Of a DNA stretch of 64,000 bases, positions 1 through 8,159 are shown one piece after another; the stretch's first letter is position 1, and each line of letters opens with the position of its first letter. Made by a program: the position numbers and the translations under genes. Source of the DNA: NCEH01 sp002257205 (GTDB taxonomy: Bacteria; Pseudomonadota; Alphaproteobacteria; Rhizobiales; Xanthobacteraceae); the NCBI RefSeq assembly GCF_043195105.1, contig NZ_JBAFWO010000010.1; one strand, given 5' to 3'. Below the pieces are notes generated by a model, which had not been told where the DNA came from, ran no database searches, and was given only the letters and a program-made list of their open reading frames with translations.

Positions 1-297
1 ACCAATGCGGCCTTTCACGCGGCCATTTACGCCGCCACCGGCAATCGCGTGCTGGCGGCGGAGGCGCTGCGCCTGCAACGGCGGCTCCAGCCCTATCGGC
101 GCCTGCAATTGCGCGTGCCGCGCCGCATGGACGCCTCGTTCGCCGAGCACGAGGCGATCCTCGCGGCGCTGCTGTCGGGCGATGGAGAGGCCGCCGCCGA
201 GGCGCTGCACGCCCATGTGCTGGTGCAGGGCGAGCGCTTCATGTCGCTGATCACCGCCTTGCAGGACGAGGCGGAGGTGGTGGCGCGGGCGGGGTGA
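1..297 (+). CDS. GntR-family regulator, C-terminal FCD ligand-binding domain (partial, 5' end outside window)
   Basis: Reading from base 1 gives TNAAFHAAIYAATGNRVL and then helical, Ala/Arg-rich sequence ending RAG-stop. The FH..I..A.GN..L pattern is typical of the last helices of the FCD domain, which binds small carboxylates in FadR-type GntR regulators. The His in AFH and a later His in the SFAEHEAILAAL stretch fit the metal/ligand His positions of FCD domains. The N-terminal winged helix lies outside the window, so operator and target cannot be inferred. About 98 residues are visible, all within the effector domain. The family call is from the motif only; another all-helical regulator domain is possible but less likely. 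Confidence 0.72.
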   Translation, partial: TNAAFHAAIYAATGNRVLAAEALRLQRRLQPYRRLQLRVPRRMDASFAEHEAILAALLSGDGEAAAEALHAHVLVQGERFMSLITALQDEAEVVARAG

Positions 298-349
298 GCG
301 TTTGCGGGGGAGGGGGCTTGCGATTCTGTCCGGCGAGGTCGGGCGCGCG

Positions 350-470
350 CCCCTCACCCCAGCCCTCTCCCCGGCGGGGAGAGGGAGCCTATGGCTCCGG
401 CGGGGAACGCGGGCCTACGGTTTCGGCGGTTCCCCCTCTCCCCATTGGGGAGAGGGTCGGGGTGAGGGGG
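350..470. repeat. Dispersed double-hairpin inverted repeat between GntR gene and mntH
   Basis: The left arm (350-385) reads CCCCTCACCCC then CCCTCTCCCC-GGC-GGGGAGAGGG. The right arm (432-469) reads CCCTCTCCCC-ATT-GGGGAGAGGG then TCGGGGTGAGGGG. Each arm folds on itself and the two outer arms also pair. This is the familiar intergenic palindromic repeat of Hyphomicrobiales. It sits just after the convergent stops of the GntR gene and mntH, so it may also act as a bidirectional terminator, although no T-run is present. Confidence 0.75.
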
Positions 471-486
471 CCGCCCCGCGATTCCC

Positions 487-1827
487 TCACGCGCCGGTGA
501 AGAAATCCACCAGCAGCTTGATGTTGAGCGAGATCACCAACAGGCCCGCCGCTGCCGCCAGGAAGGTCTGCCAGCGCGGCGCCACGAACACGCCCATCTT
601 GCGCTTGTCGCTGGTGAACATGACCAGCGGCACGATGGCGAACGGCAATTGCAGCGACAGCACCACCTGGCTCAGGATCAGCAGGGAGGACGCCCCGCTC
701 TCCCCATAGGCGATGGTGACCGCCGCCGCCGGCACGATGGCGATGCTGCGTGTGATGAGACGCCGCAGCCAGGGTTGCAGGCGGATGTGCAGGAACCCTT
801 CCATCACCGCCTGCCCGGCGATGGTGGCGGTGACGGTGGAATTCAGCCCGCAGCACAAAAGCGCCACCGCGAACAGGGTGGGGGCGAGCGCGCTGCCCAG
901 CAGCGGGTTCAGCAATTCGTGCGCCTTGCCGAGGTCCGCCACTTCCCCGCCCTTGCCGTGGAAGGCTGCCGCCGCGAGGATCAGGATCGAGGCATTGATG
1001 GTGAGCGCGAACATCAGGGCGAAGGTGGAATCCCAGGTCGCATAGCGGATCGCCTGGCGGATGCCGCTTTCCGTCCCGTCGTGCTTGCGGGTCTGCACGA
1101 TCGCCGAGTGCAGATAGAGATTATGCGGCATCACCGTCGCGCCGAGGATGCCGAGCGCGAGATAGAGCATGTCGGGATTGGTGATGATCTGCGTGGTCGG
1201 CGCAAACCCGCGGATCACATCGCCCCAATTGGGATCGGCCAAGGCGATCTGCACGCCGAAACAGGCGGCGATGATGCCGAGCAGCCCCACCACCAGCGCT
1301 TCCACGAAGCGGAAGCCGAGCTTTTGCAGCCACAGGATGAGGAACACGTCCAGCGCCGTGATGATGACGCCGATCTCCAGGGGAATGCCGAACAGCAGAT
1401 TGAGGCCGATGGCGGTGCCGATCACTTCCGCAAGGTCGGTGGCGCAGATCGCCGCTTCCGCCAGCGCCCACAGCACATAGGCGACCGGGCGGGGGAAGCT
1501 GTCGCGGCAGGCCTGGGCGAGGTCGCGCCCGCTGGCGACGCCGAGCCGCGAGCACAGCGCCTGGAGCAGGATGGCGATGAGATTGGAGAGCAGCGCCACC
1601 GTAAGCAGCGCATAGCCGAAGCGCGACCCGCCGGCGAGCGAGGTCGCCCAATTGCCCGGGTCCATATAGCCGGTGGCGACCAGATAGCCCGGCCCGAGAA
1701 AGGCGAACAGGCGGGAGAAACCCCGGCGCTTGGTGACGTCGATGGTGCCATGCACGTCCGACAAGGCGGGATCGCCCCGCTCGCGGCGCCAACCGTTCAA
1801 ACCCGCCTGCCGTGAATGATCAAGCAT
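487..1827 (-). CDS. mntH: NRAMP-family divalent metal (manganese) transporter MntH
   Basis: Proton-coupled Mn2+/Fe2+ importer of the inner membrane. About 446 residues from the ATG at 1827, the usual NRAMP length. The first membrane segment carries the metal-binding motif as GYMDPGNWAT, and the sixth carries MPHNLYLHS, equivalent to the MPH motif. Another nine or so hydrophobic segments follow. I prefer 1827 because the short N-terminus GLNGWRRERGDPALSDVH then leads straight into FLGPGYLVATG, as in close relatives. An in-frame TTG at 1917 would add 30 residues. The ATG overlaps the stop of a 39-codon upstream frame (see 1820-1939), which suggests translational coupling. Two operator-like palindromes lie upstream and hint at Mur/Fur or MntR control. 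Function is secure from motifs; the exact start is not. Confidence 0.92.
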   Translation of the reverse strand: MLDHSRQAGLNGWRRERGDPALSDVHGTIDVTKRRGFSRLFAFLGPGYLVATGYMDPGNWATSLAGGSRFGYALLTVALLSNLIAILLQALCSRLGVASGRDLAQACRDSFPRPVAYVLWALAEAAICATDLAEVIGTAIGLNLLFGIPLEIGVIITALDVFLILWLQKLGFRFVEALVVGLLGIIAACFGVQIALADPNWGDVIRGFAPTTQIITNPDMLYLALGILGATVMPHNLYLHSAIVQTRKHDGTESGIRQAIRYATWDSTFALMFALTINASILILAAAAFHGKGGEVADLGKAHELLNPLLGSALAPTLFAVALLCCGLNSTVTATIAGQAVMEGFLHIRLQPWLRRLITRSIAIVPAAAVTIAYGESGASSLLILSQVVLSLQLPFAIVPLVMFTSDKRKMGVFVAPRWQTFLAAAAGLLVISLNIKLLVDFFTGA

Positions 1828-1939
1828 GATGCCACCGCGCACCGGATGAGGAAAACCGCGCGCCGCGCGGGCCGAGGGCGTTTCGTTCGATACATCGGCC
1901 CGATAGGCGTCGGACAATGCGATTGCGAATGAATTGCAT
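1820..1939 (-). CDS. Putative 39-aa leader peptide coupled to mntH
   Basis: An ATG at 1939 follows a near-perfect Shine-Dalgarno AAGGAGGT with about 7 nt spacing, the strongest ribosome-binding site near mntH. The frame runs MQFIRNRIVRRLSG and ends WHHA; its TGA overlaps the first codons of mntH at 1827 in another frame. mntH itself has only a weak site, so translation of the leader could deliver ribosomes to it. The peptide is basic, with no recognised domain. Against it, a TTGACA-like box at 1969-1964 with GGATAAT at 1944-1938 would place the transcript start after the leader ATG. Whether it is translated is inference. Confidence 0.35.
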   Translation of the reverse strand: MQFIRNRIVRRLSGRCIERNALGPRGARFSSSGARWHHA

Positions 1940-1991
1940 TATCCTGACCTCCTTGTCGGTAGCTGTCAACTTTATTGCGAGTAATTCGCAA
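1923..1991 (-). promoter_or_regulatory. mntH promoter region with two TTGCGA-type palindromes (possible Mur/Fur/MntR sites)
   Basis: Two similar palindromes are present: TTGCGAGTAATTCGCAA (1975-1991) and TTGCGAATGAATTGCAT (1923-1939). Both share the outer TTGCGA/TGCAA arms and a 17-nt footprint like the TTGCAAAT-N-ATTTGCAA boxes of alphaproteobacterial Fur/Mur regulators. A TTGACA box lies between them (1964-1969, minus strand). Metal-repressed control of mntH is inferred from placement and resemblance, not shown. Confidence 0.45.
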
Positions 1992-2178
1992 GAACTGTCG
2001 CGACCCCGACATTGATGCAAGAGACGGTCCGGAATGCTCTGCGCGAAAGCGTCGCGCGGCCGAGTGCGCGGAGCCCCGGGCCGGAGCCACGCTCGCGCCT
2101 CCGGGCGGCACGCGTCTTTCCAGGGCCTGGATTAGCGCCGATCGCCTTTCATGGCTTGACGCCGTTGCAGCAGATCCT

Positions 2179-2287
2179 CGTCATGCACGGGCTTGGCCCG
2201 TGCATCCACGCGGCGCCGCGGGTGCCAGACTTTCAAGACCGGGGGGCGGCGCCCCGTGGATGGCCGGGACGCGCCCGGCCATGACGA
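2179..2287. repeat. Intergenic double-hairpin repeat upstream of the GMC gene
   Basis: Left hairpin ATGCACGGGC-TT-GGCCCGTGCAT (2182-2205) is followed by CCACG. Right hairpin CGTGGA TGGCCGGGAC-GC-GCCCGGCCA TGACG spans 2255-2287. The CGTCATG/CATGACG ends and the CCACG/CGTGG inner arms make the whole unit an imperfect inverted repeat. This type is common in genomes of this order. The rest of 1992-2522 shows no gene: I see only GC-rich sequence and a poorly conserved stretch before the next ribosome-binding site. Confidence 0.6.
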
Positions 2288-2522
2288 ACGAGGGGCGCCG
2301 AGCGGTCAAAGAAGGACAATAGCGCCCACGTGCCGTCAGGCGTCTCGACGATACATCCCGCCGCTGAATGTCGAGCGGCCCTAGGTGTGCACGGACCTGG
2401 TGCATGGACTTGGGCAGGGTACACGAACTTGGCAGGGGCATGCCAAAGACTCAGAAGGCCGCCCTTGCGGGCCGCGCGCCGCGTCGCCAAAGTCCGTTTC
2501 AACAAAAGTGGGAGGGACCGCC

Positions 2523-4160
2523 ATGGTGGCGCCGGGACGCCCGGATACGGGCGCGGATGCTTATGATTACATCGTTGTCGGCGCTGGATCTGCGGGCTGC
2601 GTGGTCGCGAACCGCCTCTCGGCGGACCCCAATGTGCGAGTCGCCATCGTCGAGGCCGGGGGCAAGGACGACTGGATCTGGTTCCACATTCCCGTGGGCT
2701 ATCTGTTCGCCATCGGCAATCCGCGCGCGGATTGGTGCTTCAAGACCGAGCCCGAGGCCGGGCTGAACGGGCGCGCGCTCTCCTATCCGCGCGGCAAGAC
2801 CATCGGCGGCTCCTCGGCCATCAATGCCATGATCTACATGCGCGGGCAGGCGGCCGATTACGACCATTGGCGCCAGCTCGGCCTGCCCGGCTGGGGCTGG
2901 GACGATGTGCTGCCGCTCTACAAGAAGCACGAGGACCATTTCCTCGGCCCCAACGCCCATCATGCGACGGGCGGGGAATGGCATGTCGAGTTTCCGCGCA
3001 TCACCTGGCCGCTTCTCGACAAAGTGCGCGACGCGGCGGCGCAGGACGGAATCGCCGCCATCCCGGACTTCAATACCGGGGACAATGAGGGCTCCTGCTA
3101 TTTCCACGTGAACCAGAAGCGCGGCCTGCGCTGGAGCGCGGCGCGCGGGTTCCTGAAGCCGGTCCTGAACCGGCCGAACCTTGATCTCATCACCGCCGGC
3201 CATGTGCAGAAGGTGACGATCGAGAACAATCGCGCCACCGGCATCGAACTGCGCACCCCAGGCGGCACGCGCACCCTGACGGCGCGGCGCGAGGTGGTGC
3301 TGTGCGCCGGCGCGCTCGGCTCGCCGCAGGTGCTCATGCTCTCCGGCATCGGGCCGGGCGAACATCTCCAGGCGAATGGCATCGAAACCGTGCTGGACAA
3401 GCCCGGCGTCGGCTCCAATCTGCAGGACCATCTGCAATTGCGCCTGGTGTTCAAGGTCTCCGGCATCGGCACGCTGAACGAGCGCTATCATTCGCTGCTG
3501 GGGCGCGCCGGCATGGGGCTGGAATATGCGTTCCTGCGGCGCGGGCCGCTGACCATGGCGCCCTCCCAGCTCGGCATCTTCACCCGATCGGATGCGACGC
3601 AGGATCGGGCGAACCTGGAATTCCACGTGCAGCCGCTCTCGCTCGACAAGTTCGGCGACCCGCTGCACCGCTTTCCCGCCTTCACCATGAGCGTGTGCAA
3701 CCTGCGCCCCACCTCGCGCGGCACCATCCGCCTCAAGAGCGCGGACGCGGCCACCGCGCCGGCGATCCAGCCGCAGTATCTTTCCACCGAGGAGGACCGC
3801 ACGGTGGCGGCGGACTCGATCCGCGTCGCCCGCCGCATCGTCTCGCGTCCGGCGCTCGCGCCTTATCGCCCGGAAGAGATCCTGCCCGGTCCGGCGGTGG
3901 GGAACGACGATGCCTCGCTCGCGACGGCGGCGGGCAATGTGGGCACCACCATCTTCCACCCCGTGGGCACGGCGAAGATGGGCCTGCCGTCCGATCCCAT
4001 GGCGGTGGTGGATGCGCGCCTGCGGGTGATCGGCATCGACGGCCTGCGGGTGGTGGATGCTTCGATCATGCCGACCATTACCTCCGGCAACACCAATTCT
4101 CCGGCCATCATGATCGGCGAGAAGGGGGCCGCCATGATCCTGGAGGATGCGCGCGCATGA
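2523..4160 (+). CDS. GMC-family FAD-dependent oxidoreductase (choline/alcohol dehydrogenase-like)
   Basis: A 545-residue flavoprotein, the usual GMC size. The ATG at 2523 is preceded by GGGAGGGA; a longer open frame upstream has no such site. Residues 16-25 form the dinucleotide-binding turn YIVVGAGSAG. GMC signature 1 appears as GKTIGGSSAINAMIYMRG (about 89-107) and signature 2 as GALGSPQVLMLSGIGP (about 263-278). The active-site pair is visible near the end as IFHPVGTAKMG and SGNTNSPA. It probably oxidises a primary alcohol or choline-like substrate in the cytoplasm, passing electrons to a quinone or dye-linked carrier; substrate is not predictable. Its stop overlaps the ATG of the next gene by 4 bases, so the two are co-translated. 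Confidence 0.88.
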   Translation: MVAPGRPDTGADAYDYIVVGAGSAGCVVANRLSADPNVRVAIVEAGGKDDWIWFHIPVGYLFAIGNPRADWCFKTEPEAGLNGRALSYPRGKTIGGSSAINAMIYMRGQAADYDHWRQLGLPGWGWDDVLPLYKKHEDHFLGPNAHHATGGEWHVEFPRITWPLLDKVRDAAAQDGIAAIPDFNTGDNEGSCYFHVNQKRGLRWSAARGFLKPVLNRPNLDLITAGHVQKVTIENNRATGIELRTPGGTRTLTARREVVLCAGALGSPQVLMLSGIGPGEHLQANGIETVLDKPGVGSNLQDHLQLRLVFKVSGIGTLNERYHSLLGRAGMGLEYAFLRRGPLTMAPSQLGIFTRSDATQDRANLEFHVQPLSLDKFGDPLHRFPAFTMSVCNLRPTSRGTIRLKSADAATAPAIQPQYLSTEEDRTVAADSIRVARRIVSRPALAPYRPEEILPGPAVGNDDASLATAAGNVGTTIFHPVGTAKMGLPSDPMAVVDARLRVIGIDGLRVVDASIMPTITSGNTNSPAIMIGEKGAAMILEDARA

Positions 4161-4516
4161 GTTTCACCCGTTCACTGGGCGCGGCTGCCCGAGGCTCTGC
4201 CGTTCGGCGAGCTGCCGTCCTGCCGGTCCTTGCCGCCCTGCTGGCTTTGGTCGCCGATCCGGTGCTGGCGTCCTCGCCGGCCGCCTGGGCCGAGCTGGAG
4301 GGCAAGGCGCGCACGGCCTGCCTCGCGGCGAGCGGGCTCGCGAAGGCTCGCGTGGAAGGCGCGCCCGTGATGTTTGCCGCCCATGTTCTGGTTCTGGTGA
4401 AAGGCCACTGGCCGCAGCCGCACATGAAGAACCAGGCTGCAACCTTCGCCTGCCTCTATGACAATCGCGCTGGCACCGCCGAGGCGCAGGAATGGACCGG
4501 CGCCGCGCCGAAATAG
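4157..4516 (+). CDS. Small secreted protein of unknown function, coupled to the GMC gene
   Basis: A 119-residue protein starting inside the stop of the GMC gene (ATGA overlap), with GGAGG upstream. Residues 1-38 form a clear signal peptide: Arg-rich start, hydrophobic VLPVLAALLALVADPVLA, likely cleavage after ALA-type residues. The mature part of about 80 residues has two Cys (TACLAA and FACLYDN), which could form a disulphide in the periplasm, and ends EWTGAAPK. I do not recognise the family. The tight coupling suggests it serves the dehydrogenase, for example as an accessory periplasmic protein, but that is inference. Confidence 0.7.
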   Translation: MSFTRSLGAAARGSAVRRAAVLPVLAALLALVADPVLASSPAAWAELEGKARTACLAASGLAKARVEGAPVMFAAHVLVLVKGHWPQPHMKNQAATFACLYDNRAGTAEAQEWTGAAPK

Positions 4517-4638
4517 TGCCGCGCGCCCGCGGCCTCGCGCCCCGTTCGGCCTGCGTGCCATGTGAACAAGGCGCTGGCCGATGCCCCCGGCGATTGTCAA
4601 TCGCCGGGCGATGGGTTAGAGGATTTCCCTCTGTGCAA

Positions 4639-5190
<552 letters not shown>

Positions 5191-5215
5191 GTTGGCCGCT
5201 GTTCCCGCGCCGACC

Positions 5216-5380
5216 AGGGCACGCAACTTCGTCGTGGGGCATGGGCTGTTTGCGGGCGCCTCGTGCTGGTCCGAGGTGATCGCGCGTCTTCAGCCGAGGG
5301 GTCTCAATGTCACCGCCGTTCAGAACTCGCTGACGACGTTGCCCGAGGCTGTCGCTTCAGCGCAGCGTCTGCTTGATGAT
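5216..5380 (+). pseudogene. Alpha/beta hydrolase, isolated N-terminal fragment
   Basis: About 55 residues, ARNFVVGHGLFAGASCWSEV then IARLQPRGLNVTAVQNSLTT and LPEAVASAQRLLD, align almost residue for residue with residues 35-90 of the complete hydrolase at 39713-40492. The similarity begins just after the recombinase remnant and ends within a few bases of DRQ, where sequence belonging to the PhzF-like gene takes over. There is no start codon and no nucleophile region. It is a broken end left by rearrangement. The DNA is similar but clearly diverged from the 40-kb copy, so it likely came from another paralogue. Confidence 0.72.
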
Positions 5381-6275
5381 CGGCAAGCCTCAACTCATGC
5401 GACTCCACGAGCGTTACGCGGCCGCCGAGCAGGCAGCCCAGCGGCCTGCCATCGGCGAAGCCGAGGCGCACTCGTATCTCCGAAAGGGAATCCATGGCAC
5501 GCCCTTGGAAGATGGTAATCCGCGTGCTGGTGGGTTCGATGAGCCCGTTCTTGAGCAATCCAAAAGCGAGCGCCGCGGCGGCAATGCCAGTCGCGGCATC
5601 CTCCGGGTAGCCCGAGGATTTGGGAAACTGCCTCGCCTCGAAACGCCTCTGGCCCTGATGCTCGATGGCATAGGGATAGAGGCCCGTCGATCCTATCCGC
5701 TCACAGCACAGCTCGGTTCGCTTCATATCGGTCACCAGTTCATTGAGGTACCGGATATCCTTCATCGGGATCAGCGTCTTCACGCGCGACGTGACGGCGT
5801 TCTGGAGTGGAAGATCGAGCAGATGGGCGCGCGATATGTGGAGCGCCGACAGGACGTCCTCTTCTTCGCTCGGCGTCAAATCGACGACCTCGCCGACCGG
5901 CTGGGTGATCTCGACCGAGGGATCCTCGGGGTTTCGACGATCAACATAACCTGTCACGGGCCCGCTGAGCGTCTCAATGCGCACCTCGTCAGCGACCAGG
6001 CCGCCCTTGGTCGCCAGGACCCAAAGGGCGCCGATGGTCGCGTGGCCGCACATTTCCATCTCGTGACGTGGGACCCAGAACCGGAAGGTATAGTTGGCGT
6101 CGATATTCGGAGATGGCAGGACGAAACCCGACTCATGCCCGAAGTGCTGGGCCACTGAACGCATATGTTCGTCCGAAAGACCCGTGGCATCGACCGCGAT
6201 CGGACAAGGATTGCCACCGCGCCCCATATGCGTGAAAACTTTAACGAGCTCGATTTCGGTCATAAGGCTACTCAT
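5310..6275 (-). CDS. PhzF-family isomerase/epimerase (3' end probably altered)
   Basis: A 321-residue protein of the PhzF (phenazine biosynthesis-like, diaminopimelate-epimerase fold) family. Visible hallmarks are LVKVFTHMGRGGNPCPIAVD at the N-terminus, HFGHESGFVLP with the conserved catalytic Glu, FWVPRHEMEMCGHATIGAL, and the second-half SSGYPEDAATGIAAAALAFG. Family members isomerise or epimerise small amino or hydroxy acids in the cytoplasm. It is the last gene of an importer operon: its ATG overlaps the stop of the binding-protein gene by 4 bases. The final 20 or so residues (after SHELRLADHQ) are encoded antisense to the foreign hydrolase fragment, so the native C-terminus has been replaced. 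Folding should be intact, but this is inferred. Confidence 0.85.
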   Translation of the reverse strand: MSSLMTEIELVKVFTHMGRGGNPCPIAVDATGLSDEHMRSVAQHFGHESGFVLPSPNIDANYTFRFWVPRHEMEMCGHATIGALWVLATKGGLVADEVRIETLSGPVTGYVDRRNPEDPSVEITQPVGEVVDLTPSEEEDVLSALHISRAHLLDLPLQNAVTSRVKTLIPMKDIRYLNELVTDMKRTELCCERIGSTGLYPYAIEHQGQRRFEARQFPKSSGYPEDAATGIAAAALAFGLLKNGLIEPTSTRITIFQGRAMDSLSEIRVRLGFADGRPLGCLLGGRVTLVESHELRLADHQADAALKRQPRATSSASSERR

Positions 6276-7315
6276 TTCAGAGAAGGCGCAACGGCATCGA
6301 CGACGGCGTTCGTATAGGAGTCCCCGATCGGTACGCCCACGGACTTTCGCTCACCTTCTTGCAGGAAACTGTAATTCTTCATCATGCCGGCTTCGGAGAT
6401 TCTGGGGCTGTCGCTGAACGCGGGAAGGCTCAGATTCCAGGCCAGGTCGAACTCCGCCTTCGGAACCTGCGTAAAGAACGGCCGCACCGCCTCCCGCGCT
6501 TCGTCCGGATTCGACTTCATGAACAGGAGGCCTCTCCACACCGCGCGGACCACTTTTTGCGCGATCTCGGGCTTTCCGACGATCCAGTCATTTCGCGCGA
6601 TCAAGGTGTAGAAAAGAAAATCCGCGAACGGGGGATATTCACCCTTCGCAAAATTAAACAGCATCGCGCCGCCGAAACGCTCGATGCCTGTCGTCGATGT
6701 CGGCGCGGACAGCGCGTATCCGTCGATGCGCTTCTGACCGAAGGCGGCCAGCATGTTGCCCCCGCCGCCGATCGGCGTGATGGTCATGTCGCGGTCGGGG
6801 TTCAATCCGCCGTACAAGGCGATGTGGCGGACCATCAGGTCCGTCAAGCTGCCCGGTCCGGCCACGGCGATGGTGAGCCCTTTCAAGGCCGCCGCCTTGG
6901 CCTTGGGGTCCTTCAGATTGGCCAGATCGATCTTCTTCACTGCGTCCGCCGAAAGCACAAGGTCCGATCCGAATTGGGTTTGGACCGCGGCGAATGATTT
7001 GACGGGCTGCCCCTTCTCCTGCGCCCTCAATTGAACCGTCGGGCTGCCGACATAGATGTCCGATTGGCCGGCCAACACCGCCGCCATCGCCTCGGCTCCC
7101 CCCTTCGAGAAGGTGATCACCTCCGCATCCAGCCCCTCTTTTTCGAAGAAACCGCGGGTGCGCGCCACGTAGATCGGGAGGTAGATGAACCCCTCGCTGG
7201 GCTGGCCAAGGATGACCTTCTGCCTGGCCTGTGCCATCGCCAGACTAGGAATGTTGAGAATATTGGCCATTACGGCCCCGGTAATGGTGATTGCCTGACG
7301 GCGCGTGACTTGCAT
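6272..7315 (-). CDS. ABC importer substrate-binding protein, NMT1/SsuA type
   Basis: 347 residues with a Tat-like signal: RRQAITITGAVMANIL, then SLAMAQA as cleavage region. The mature start is KVILGQPSEGFIYLPIYVAR, RGFFEKEGLDAEVITFSKGG, typical of the NMT1/SsuA/TauA family that bind thiamine precursors, sulfonates, nitrate or related small organics. The GGGGNMLAAFGQKRIDGYAL segment is the usual hinge/ligand loop. It lies downstream of its ATPase and permease (8975 to 7360) and couples to the PhzF-like gene. A paralogue sits at 24765-25823 with the same landmarks (MLAAF, GGG). The ligand is unknown; the PhzF neighbour suggests an amino- or hydroxy-acid-like compound. Confidence 0.87.
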   Translation of the reverse strand: MQVTRRQAITITGAVMANILNIPSLAMAQARQKVILGQPSEGFIYLPIYVARTRGFFEKEGLDAEVITFSKGGAEAMAAVLAGQSDIYVGSPTVQLRAQEKGQPVKSFAAVQTQFGSDLVLSADAVKKIDLANLKDPKAKAAALKGLTIAVAGPGSLTDLMVRHIALYGGLNPDRDMTITPIGGGGNMLAAFGQKRIDGYALSAPTSTTGIERFGGAMLFNFAKGEYPPFADFLFYTLIARNDWIVGKPEIAQKVVRAVWRGLLFMKSNPDEAREAVRPFFTQVPKAEFDLAWNLSLPAFSDSPRISEAGMMKNYSFLQEGERKSVGVPIGDSYTNAVVDAVAPSLK

Positions 7316-7359
7316 GGCGGTCTCCGAGATAAACGATCAGATGGACAGGGTCCGACCTG

Positions 7360-8148
7360 CTAAACCGTGGCTTCGCGATGCTCTTCTGCCCGCTTCCAGG
7401 GCATGAGCATGCGCTCGGCCGTCTTGACCGCCAGATTCAGCAGCATGGTGAGGGTGACGATCGCGATCAGGGCGGCGAACACACCAGGCGTGTCGAACTT
7501 CGACGCGGCGTTGGAGATGAGGTAGCCAAGGCCACGATTGGACGCGATGATCTCGCCGACGATCGCCCCGATCAGGGCGTAGGGCACCGACAGCCGCAGG
7601 CCCGCGAAAACCCAGGTGATCGCCGACGGCAGCACGAGTTTGCTCAGCAACTGGCGCTCCGAAGCCCCCATCAGGCGCATGACAACCAGTTGTTCGCGGC
7701 TCACGCTGCGCACGCCGGTATAGGTGTTCAGGAAGACGAGAAAGAAGACGGTGGTCGCCGCCAGCACGATCTTCATCTCGATGCCGATCCCCAGCCACAG
7801 GACGAACAGCGGCGCCAGCGCGACCTTCGGGAGGCTATAGAAAGCGGTCAGGAACGGATCCAGAATGTCCGCGAGAATGCGCGAGCGACCAAGAAGGAGA
7901 CCTGCGGCGATGCCGACGCTTCCCCCGATCAGAAACCCGAGCAGGGCTTCCACGGTTGTGATCGAGGCATGAAAGAAGAGTTCTCCGCTGCTCAAGATCA
8001 TCCAGAAGCTTGCGGCAATGGCGGACGGCGTGGAGATATAGAACTCGCTTCCCGCCCAGCTCGATCCGACCTCCCAGACGGCCAGGAGCGAAAGCAACAG
8101 CCCGAGGCGGGCCAGCAGAATCGTTGCGGGTGATGGCTTTTTTTCCAT
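7360..8148 (-). CDS. ABC importer permease, SsuC/TauC type
   Basis: 262 residues with about six membrane segments. The ATG at 8148 follows GAGGAAAG and lies 11 nt after the ATPase stop. The cytoplasmic coupling loop with the EAA-type motif is visible as RLMGASERQLLSKLVLPSAI, followed by PYALIGAIVGEIIASNRGLG. It forms the inner-membrane channel with the ATPase at 8160 and the binding protein at 6272. It is closely similar to the permease at 23170-23922 (for example FFLVFLNTY, VPYALIG, FDTPGVFA), so the two importers are paralogous. Confidence 0.9.
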   Translation of the reverse strand: MEKKPSPATILLARLGLLLSLLAVWEVGSSWAGSEFYISTPSAIAASFWMILSSGELFFHASITTVEALLGFLIGGSVGIAAGLLLGRSRILADILDPFLTAFYSLPKVALAPLFVLWLGIGIEMKIVLAATTVFFLVFLNTYTGVRSVSREQLVVMRLMGASERQLLSKLVLPSAITWVFAGLRLSVPYALIGAIVGEIIASNRGLGYLISNAASKFDTPGVFAALIAIVTLTMLLNLAVKTAERMLMPWKRAEEHREATV

Positions 8149-8159
8149 AATGGCTTTCC

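Noticed and set aside
2499..3959. Long minus-strand frame opposite the first GMC oxidoreductase
   Set aside because: Antisense shadow of a gene with both GMC signatures.
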